DNA of 7,546 bases, from the NCBI GenBank assembly GCA_030632405.1, contig DAOVUU010000115.1, positions 1 to 7,546 on the forward strand. Direction: 5' to 3'. Origin of the DNA: Desulfobulbaceae bacterium. GTDB lineage: Bacteria; Desulfobacterota; Desulfobulbia; Desulfobulbales; Desulfocapsaceae. Below, one piece after another: positions 5,268 through 7,546 of the stretch (position 1 is the first letter of the stretch; every line of letters starts with the position of its first letter). Made by a program: the position numbers and the translations under genes. The notes beneath the pieces are model-generated. The model was not told the origin of the DNA. It worked only from the letters and a program-made list of their open reading frames with translations, and ran no database searches.

Positions 5268-6170
5268 ATGGTCAGAAATGTAAAAGAAAGTATCAAAATA
5301 GCCAAAGTGCTGGTTGATTCACTGCCATATATGCAGGAATTCAGGCATAAAACCATCGTAATTAAATACGGTGGCCACGCTATGGTAGACGAACATCTGA
5401 AAAGACAATTTGCCCTCGATGTAATCTTACTCAAACAGGTAGGGATAAATCCGATTATAGTCCATGGAGGAGGTCCTCAGATTAACCGACTGCTTGACCG
5501 CCTTGACATCCAGCCCAGCTATGTCCAGGGAATGCGCGTTACAGATGGCGAGACAATGGATGTTGTCGAGATGGTCCTGGTGGGAAAGGTAAATAAAGAG
5601 ATCGTCGGGTTAATCAACCACTGTGGAGGTAAGGCGGTTGGCCTTTCCGGCCGCGATGGAGACCTGATCTGTGCTCAAAAATTAAGAGTGAGCAGAAAAG
5701 CTCAGGGTGAAACGCTGAAAGATGCGCCCCCTGAGCTTCTTGATCTGGGTCGGGTCGGTGAGGTGACAGATATAAATCCAGGTGTTTTGGAAAGTCTCAG
5801 TAAAAATGATTTTATCCCCGTAATTGCACCGATCGGTGTAGGGAATGATGGACAGGCTTTTAATATCAATGCCGACCTTGTGGCAAGCGCTGTTGCGGGA
5901 GAATTATCCGCGGAAAAACTCATTCTACTCACCGATGTTTCGGGGGTAAATGACAAAAGCGGCCAGCTCATTACCACACTCTCCCACCTGGATCTGGAAG
6001 AATTGATAAATGACGGTACGGTGGGGGGAGGAATGATCCCCAAAGTCCGCTGCTGTGAAGATGCCCTGCGGCGGGGTGTGGCTAAAACCTATATCATCGA
6101 TGGTCGCGTGGAGCACTCAATTCTACTTGAAATGTTTACACCGGAAGGTGTTGGCACGGAGATATTTTAA
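5268..6170 (+). CDS. argB: Acetylglutamate kinase
   Basis: ArgB phosphorylates N-acetyl-L-glutamate with ATP, the second step of arginine synthesis. The 300-residue protein shows the amino-acid-kinase fold motifs: KYGGHAM at 33-39 (K33 equals E. coli K8), VHGGGPQI at 65-72, R90 in [14 protein letters not shown] at 198-203 (N199 and D203 at substrate and catalytic positions), and GGGMIPK at 253-259 (K259 equals E. coli K217). The extra N-terminal helix ([18 protein letters not shown], 12-29), the GVGTEIF end and the 300-residue length are features of the hexameric, arginine-inhibited class rather than the 258-residue E. coli type, so feedback inhibition by arginine is expected. The reading frame has a stop at 5241-5243 and no other start codon before ATG 5268. 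Its stop overlaps the argD start (TAATG), implying translational coupling. Confidence 0.98.
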   Translation: MVRNVKESIKIAKVLVDSLPYMQEFRHKTIVIKYGGHAMVDEHLKRQFALDVILLKQVGINPIIVHGGGPQINRLLDRLDIQPSYVQGMRVTDGETMDVVEMVLVGKVNKEIVGLINHCGGKAVGLSGRDGDLICAQKLRVSRKAQGETLKDAPPELLDLGRVGEVTDINPGVLESLSKNDFIPVIAPIGVGNDGQAFNINADLVASAVAGELSAEKLILLTDVSGVNDKSGQLITTLSHLDLEELINDGTVGGGMIPKVRCCEDALRRGVAKTYIIDGRVEHSILLEMFTPEGVGTEIF

Positions 6171-7369
6171 TGACTACTGAAAATGCATCAATAAAAGAGA
6201 GAGCAGACAATTTTTTTGTCGGGACATATGCCAGATACCCGGCCGCCATGGTCAAAGGTGAAGGATGCTTCCTCACTGACGGTGACGGCAGGAAGTACCT
6301 TGACTTCCTCTCTGGAATTGCAGTTTGCAGTCTTGGTCACTGCCATCCAAAAGTGACTGAAGCAATACAGTCCCAGGCAGCTGAACTTGTCCATGTTTCT
6401 AATCTTTACTATACAGAACCCATGACCAGACTAGCAGAAATTCTGGTGGCCAATTCCTTTGCTGAAAAGATATTCATGGCCAATAGTGGAGCGGAGGCAA
6501 ATGAGGCTGCGATCAAACTGGCCCGTATCCATGCAGGTGAGGGCAGATATGAAATTATCAGCCTACTGGGCTCTTTTCATGGCCGAACCCTGGCAACCTT
6601 GGCCGCCACAGGTCAGCCCAAATTCCACAAGGGATTCGAACCAATTCCCCAGGGCTTTCTGCACGCACCATTTGGTGATCTACAGGCCCTGGAAAAAATG
6701 GTGACCGACAGGACCTGTGCCATATTATGCGAACCTCTGCAGGGAGAAGGCGGCGTGAGAGTTCTGCAGCGGGAGTATCTGCAGGGGATTCGGGATCTCT
6801 GTGATAAACACGGTCTCCTACTGATCTTTGACGAGATTCAAACCGGTCTGGGCCGGACAGGAACACTTTTTGCCCACGAACAGTCGGGAGTTACTCCTGA
6901 CATTATGACCCTGGCCAAGGGCCTTGCCAACGGATTGCCCATCGGGGCAATGCTGACCACCAATACAATAGCCGCATCCTTTATTCCAGGCACACATGGA
7001 TCCACCTTTGGGGGTAACCCTGTGGCCTCGGCTGCTGCTGTAGCAACACTGAATGTGATGCTTGAAGATGGTTTTCTGGAAGGTGTCAGGGCGCAAAGCA
7101 CCTATTTCACCGAGGAACTGCAGAAAATGGCTGACCGATATCCTGCCCTGTTGTCAGGCGTCAGAGGATCTGGCCTGATTTTAGGTGCAGTACTCACTGA
7201 AGCTGGTATCGCTATCGGCACGGATATCGTCAACAGGATGTTTGAAAAAGGATTGTTAATGAATTTTGCAGGCAATCTTGTCCTGCGATTTGTACCACCT
7301 CTCATTGTTACCAAAGAAGAAATCGATGCTCTCATTACTGCTCTGGCTGAAGTATTGGCTGAATTTTAA
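6170..7369 (+). CDS. argD: Acetylornithine aminotransferase
   Basis: A class III, PLP-dependent aminotransferase that converts N-acetylglutamate 5-semialdehyde and glutamate to N2-acetylornithine and 2-oxoglutarate, the fourth arginine step. Of 399 residues, the visible motifs are SGAEA at 106-110 (phosphate binding), FHGRT at 136-140, CEPLQGEGG at 187-195, FDEIQTGLGRTG at 220-231 (D221 pairs with the PLP ring nitrogen), LAKGLANGLPIGA at 248-260 (K250 forms the Schiff base) and HGSTFGGNP at 276-284. It is normal length and complete. GGAG at 6158-6161, inside argB, is 8 nt before the ATG. It could also act in lysine synthesis as DapC in some bacteria, but the argB-argD-argF setting favours the arginine role. 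Confidence 0.97.
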   Translation: MTTENASIKERADNFFVGTYARYPAAMVKGEGCFLTDGDGRKYLDFLSGIAVCSLGHCHPKVTEAIQSQAAELVHVSNLYYTEPMTRLAEILVANSFAEKIFMANSGAEANEAAIKLARIHAGEGRYEIISLLGSFHGRTLATLAATGQPKFHKGFEPIPQGFLHAPFGDLQALEKMVTDRTCAILCEPLQGEGGVRVLQREYLQGIRDLCDKHGLLLIFDEIQTGLGRTGTLFAHEQSGVTPDIMTLAKGLANGLPIGAMLTTNTIAASFIPGTHGSTFGGNPVASAAAVATLNVMLEDGFLEGVRAQSTYFTEELQKMADRYPALLSGVRGSGLILGAVLTEAGIAIGTDIVNRMFEKGLLMNFAGNLVLRFVPPLIVTKEEIDALITALAEVLAEF

Positions 7370-7461
7370 TTCCAATCCAGAGGATATAAAAGCCGAAACG
7401 GGGCTGCAGCACTTGAAAATGTTTTGCAAATCACCTTTTTTTTAGTACTTAGGTAAGCATC

Positions 7462-7546
7462 GTGCCAATCCACTTCAGAGCATTGCAGGATTTCACAAAA
7501 ATTGAACTCGTTGGCTTGATTGAGCGCGCAATTGAACTGAAGAAAG
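7462..7546 (+). CDS. argF: Ornithine carbamoyltransferase, N-terminus only (cut by window end)
   Basis: A GTG at 7462 with AGGTAAG at 7451-7457 (8 nt after AGG) opens a frame that runs off the window after 28 codons. It reads VPIHFRALQDFTKIELVGLIERAIELKK. This resembles the first helix of ornithine carbamoyltransferases (pattern HFLsLkDfT.eEl..LL..A.eLK), and argF commonly follows argD in argBDF clusters. The catalytic carbamoyl-phosphate motif (STRTR) lies beyond the window, so identity rests on this helix and on context. Product: citrulline from ornithine and carbamoyl phosphate. The 92-nt gap from argD has a T8 run at 7436-7443 but no proper terminator stem, so argBDF is likely one transcript. 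Confidence 0.85.
   Translation, partial: MPIHFRALQDFTKIELVGLIERAIELKK

Noticed and set aside
6151..6167. TTGGCACGG resembling a sigma-54 -24 element, just before argD
   Set aside because: The -12 GC expected at 6165-6166 is TT, and the site is inside the argB coding end. Chance match.
7391..7443. Possible terminator between argD and argF
   Set aside because: The only stem (AGCC 7391-7394 with GGCT 7402-7405) is 4 bp and ends about 30 nt before the T8 run, so it does not form an intrinsic terminator.

Overview
The window looks like chromosomal DNA from a Gram-negative anaerobe of the Desulfobacterota, probably Desulfobulbales-like. Three things suggest this: a desulforedoxin-type iron-binding domain (mostly known from sulfate reducers and relatives), a lipopolysaccharide-export gene pair followed by rpoN (the deltaproteobacterial lptA-lptB-rpoN order), and an argB of the long, arginine-sensitive class. 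The lineage is inferred from gene content and was not tested by alignment.

Layout. At the left edge, on the plus strand, is a complete small gene with a C-terminal desulforedoxin-like Fe(Cys)4 domain (38-367). A short spacer (368-547) holds a possible coding relic and a weak terminator. A single-domain PilZ protein follows on the minus strand (548-877). After a repeat-bearing AT-rich gap (878-1066) comes a minus-strand cluster, read from right to left as lptA (4842-4288), lptB (4212-3490), rpoN (3483-2017) and a WYL-domain transcription regulator (2020-1067). The last three are packed tightly: a 6-nt gap between lptB and rpoN, and a 4-nt ATGA overlap between rpoN and the WYL gene. The region from 4855 to 5267 has no gene. 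It carries a 180-bp element with terminal inverted repeats and two long internal hairpins, then the argB leader. On the plus strand follow argB (5268-6170), argD (6170-7369, overlapping the argB stop by one base) and the first 28 codons of argF (from 7462, cut by the window end).

How the genes work together. LptA (periplasmic bridge) and LptB (cytoplasmic ATPase) drive transport of LPS to the outer membrane. RpoN is sigma-54, and the WYL regulator made from the same transcript is a candidate ligand-sensing repressor or activator. ArgB, ArgD and ArgF carry out consecutive or near-consecutive steps from N-acetylglutamate to citrulline (the argC and argJ/argE steps are not in the window).

The least ordinary features are non-coding. 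The 180-bp hairpin-rich element abuts lptA, and a diverged, internally deleted copy of its left end lies just beyond the other end of the lptA-to-WYL cluster, so related repeats in the same orientation bracket the cluster. The argB leader has a small hairpin between a GAGGG Shine-Dalgarno sequence and the start codon. I see no CRISPR array, tRNA, rRNA, prophage or defence system.
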